A stretch of 64,000 bases of DNA from Frankiaceae bacterium (GTDB lineage: Bacteria; Actinomycetota; Actinomycetes; Mycobacteriales; SCTD01). Below are positions 62,410 through 64,000 of the stretch, piece after piece. The DNA lies in NCBI GenBank assembly GCA_016650445.1, contig JAENVS010000011.1:225304-289303 (forward strand), read 5' to 3'. The translations under genes were made by a program, and so were the position numbers. Within the stretch, counting starts at the first letter, position 1; each line of letters opens with the position of its first letter. The notes beneath the pieces are model-generated. The model was not told the DNA's origin. It worked only from the letters and a program-made list of their open reading frames with translations, and ran no database searches.

Positions 62410-63327
62410 ATGACCACCGACCCGGCTGCCTGGCGCGGCAGTGACCTGACGACCGACCGCTCGTGGGTCGTCGAGCTGAGTGACGCGCATCGACGCGAGC
62501 TCCTCGCCGCCGCGACGAGCGGGGAGCTGCCGAGTCTCGAACCCGAGCTTCGGGACTGGCGACGGCGGCTGCAGCACGGCTACGGCATCTTGCTCGTGCG
62601 CGGCGTACCGGTCGAGGACCTCGGCGAGCAGCAGGCCCGCGACGTCTTCGCGCTCCTCGGTCGGCACCTCGGCGATCCTGTCAGTCAGAACAAGGACGGT
62701 GAGCTCATCACCGACATCCGCGACGTCGGCAACGACCCGTCGGATCCCGAGGTGCGTCTCTACACAACGGCCGCGGAGCAGGACTTCCACACCGATGGCG
62801 CCGACCTGATCGGGCTGCTGTGCCTGCGGTCGGCGCGCGAGGGCGGGCTCAACCGGGTGGTCTCGAGCGTCACGGTGTACGACGAGGTGGCCCGGCGGCG
62901 ACCTGACCTCGCGGCGCTGCTGCTGCAGGACTGGCACTTCTTCCTGCACACGCAGCCCGACGGGACGCCGCTGACGTTCGCGATGCCGATCGTCCGGCAA
63001 GACGGCGACCGCATCGTGACCTTCTTCATCCCGTGGTACATCCGGCGCGCGCAGGGCCTGCCCGGCGTACCCGACCTGACGCCCGAGCAGGACGAGGCGC
63101 TACGGCTGTACGAGGAGACGGCCAACCGCCCGGATCTGTACCTCGACATGGACTTCCGGCCCGGGGACATGCAGTGGATCCGCAACGCGGTGGTGCTGCA
63201 CAAGCGGACGGCGTACGTCGACTGGCCCGAGCCCGAGCGCCGACGACACCTGCTGCGACTGTGGCTGACGGCGCGCGAGTTCGCCGACGGCGACGACCTG
63301 CTCAGGGCGGGCATCCCTCAGGCCTGA
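62410..63327 (+). CDS. TauD/TfdA-family Fe(II)/2-oxoglutarate dioxygenase
   Basis: 305 residues. The iron site is visible as His-x-Asp in QDFHTDGADL and the distal His in VVLHKRTAYVD; the 2-oxoglutarate-binding Arg lies in RRHLLRLWL. The first part (LRDWRRRLQHGYGILLVRGVPVE) is the usual TauD-family opening. Substrate unknown: clavaminate synthase-like and taurine dioxygenase-like members share this pattern. It forms a divergent pair with the DODA-type dioxygenase, but joint function is only a guess. Confidence 0.88.
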   Translation: MTTDPAAWRGSDLTTDRSWVVELSDAHRRELLAAATSGELPSLEPELRDWRRRLQHGYGILLVRGVPVEDLGEQQARDVFALLGRHLGDPVSQNKDGELITDIRDVGNDPSDPEVRLYTTAAEQDFHTDGADLIGLLCLRSAREGGLNRVVSSVTVYDEVARRRPDLAALLLQDWHFFLHTQPDGTPLTFAMPIVRQDGDRIVTFFIPWYIRRAQGLPGVPDLTPEQDEALRLYEETANRPDLYLDMDFRPGDMQWIRNAVVLHKRTAYVDWPEPERRRHLLRLWLTAREFADGDDLLRAGIPQA

Positions 63328-63348
63328 GCCCGCCCCGAGGATCTCCTG

Positions 63349-63402
63349 ATCTCGGAGCAACTGGTCCGACACACTGGCGCGCCGGCCCGGTTGCTCCGAG
63401 AT
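63349..63402. repeat. perfect 13-base inverted repeat downstream of the TauD-like gene
   Basis: ATCTCGGAGCAAC and GTTGCTCCGAGAT are separated by 28 GC-rich bases, 22 bases after the gene stop. It may act as a factor-independent terminator without a U-tract, common in actinobacteria, serving the plus-strand gene. Confidence 0.65.
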
Positions 63403-63431
63403 GACGGCGCGACCCGTTGCGCCGGGAACGT

Positions 63432-63467
63432 CGACGGGCGGCCCTCCCGAAGGAGGACCGCCCGTCG
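63432..63467. terminator. hairpin terminator between convergent genes (groEL side)
   Basis: CGACGGGCGG-C-CCTCC, loop CGAA, GGAGG-A-CCGCCCGTCG: 15 paired positions with one mismatch. It lies 24 bases beyond the groEL stop and has no U-tract. It most likely terminates groEL and possibly also readthrough from the plus strand. Confidence 0.8.
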
Positions 63468-63490
63468 TCGTACTGCTGGGTTGCTGGGAC

Positions 63491-64000
63491 TTAGAAGTCC
63501 ATGTCTCCCATGCCGCCACCAGGCATGCCGCCGCCGGCCGGGGACTTCTCCGGCTTGTCGGCGATGACGGCCTCGGTGGTGAGGAACAGCGCGGCGATCG
63601 ACGCGGCGTTCTGCAGAGCGGAGCGCGTGACCTTGGCGGGGTCGATGATCCCCGCCTTGATCATGTCGACGTACTCGCCGGTCGCGGCGTTGAGGCCCTG
63701 ACCGACGGGCAGGTGACGGACCTTCTCGACCACGACGCCGCCCTCGAGGCCGGCGTTGATGGCGATCTGCTTGATCGGGGCCTCGAGCGCCAGGCGCACG
63801 ATGTTGGCACCGGTCGCCTCGTCGCCGACCAGGTCGAGCTTGTCGAACGCGGTGACCGACGCCTGCAGGAGCGCGACGCCACCACCGGCGACGATGCCCT
63901 CCTCGACAGCGGCCTTGGCGTTGCGCACCGCGTCCTCGATGCGGTGCTTGCGCTCCTTGAGCTCCACCTCGGTGGCCGCGCCGACCTTGATGACGGCGAC
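63491..64000 (-). CDS. groEL: chaperonin GroEL, C-terminal part (cut by window edge)
   Basis: 170 C-terminal codons; the N-terminus is outside. It reads [41 protein letters not shown] (intermediate-domain hinge), then [58 protein letters not shown] (equatorial domain), and the tail [15 protein letters not shown]. The Gly-Gly-Met tail is the ordinary housekeeping type rather than the His-rich tail of GroEL1 paralogues. Upstream control (CIRCE) cannot be seen here. Confidence 0.97.
   Translation of the reverse strand, partial: VAVIKVGAATEVELKERKHRIEDAVRNAKAAVEEGIVAGGGVALLQASVTAFDKLDLVGDEATGANIVRLALEAPIKQIAINAGLEGGVVVEKVRHLPVGQGLNAATGEYVDMIKAGIIDPAKVTRSALQNAASIAALFLTTEAVIADKPEKSPAGGGMPGGGMGDMDF

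Overview
The window is GC-rich throughout, with GTG starts, ATGA/GTGA stop-start overlaps and very short intergenic gaps. That architecture, plus families typical of the phylum (a SepX/GlpR-type divisome protein, DUF3027, DUF2530, ANTAR regulators, SpoIIE phosphatases, a bacterial XPB helicase), points to a free-living actinomycete (Actinomycetota, possibly frankialean or a relative; no rRNA is present to settle it). It reads as ordinary chromosome. I see no transposase, integrase, phage block, CRISPR array or recognisable defence island. Two tRNA genes are present: Ala(CGC) near 3.1 kb and Arg(CCT) near 18.1 kb.

Layout. 0-3 kb (minus strand): a copper module, csoR-copZ-copA, then the first codons of a Tat-exported protein, with a CsoR-type operator upstream. 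3-7.7 kb (minus): galU, moeA/glp, moaC, mogA, a RimJ-like acetyltransferase and a sepX/glpR-like membrane protein. This mixes molybdopterin genes with the gephyrin-like division system. 7.7-13.7 kb: a GGDEF sensor, 5-formyl-THF cyclo-ligase, and a large HATPase-GAF-SpoIIE protein. 14-18 kb (plus): an FmdB-type zinc ribbon gene behind a CIRCE-like operator, an MTA/purine phosphorylase, a SAF protein, an FAD oxidase and mscL. 18-24.8 kb: a modular secreted GH25-like protein, a thioesterase-like protein, an MFS exporter coupled to an apparent pdxH remnant, citrate synthase 2 and serC. 24.8-33.5 kb: P450, aldo/keto reductase, RNA ligase-like protein, a MarR-MFS pair, and a GMC oxidase-aldehyde dehydrogenase operon. 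33.5-38 kb: SpoIIE phosphatase, two ANTAR proteins and a STAS protein, i.e. a stress or partner-switching cluster. 38-44.7 kb: DUF3027, a cold-shock protein, a HAD-LarE fusion, an LPXTG-anchored esterase and a GH25 lysozyme. 44.7-49 kb: XPB helicase with its usual helicase-associated partner. 49-53 kb: a beta-propeller lipoprotein, an ECF sigma factor and an IPT/TIG membrane protein in one overlapping operon. 53-58.9 kb (minus): an FtsH-type protease, an Asp-box surface propeller and a subtilase, tightly packed. 59-63.3 kb: secreted TIM-barrel protein, L,D-transpeptidase, DODA-type dioxygenase and a TauD-like oxygenase. The right edge cuts groEL.

How the genes work together. Much of the window concerns the envelope and its surveillance: division (Glp/SepX), peptidoglycan (GH25, L,D-transpeptidase), turgor (MscL), surface anchoring (LPXTG) and extracytoplasmic proteolysis. 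Stress signalling proteins are interspersed (two SpoIIE phosphatases, ANTAR, STAS, ECF sigma, HrcA-like operator). The least described units are the propeller-ECF sigma-IPT/TIG operon, the FtsH-propeller-subtilase operon, the HAD-LarE fusion, and the CIRCE-like site in front of fmdB. All functions are assigned by reading motifs; no database search was run.
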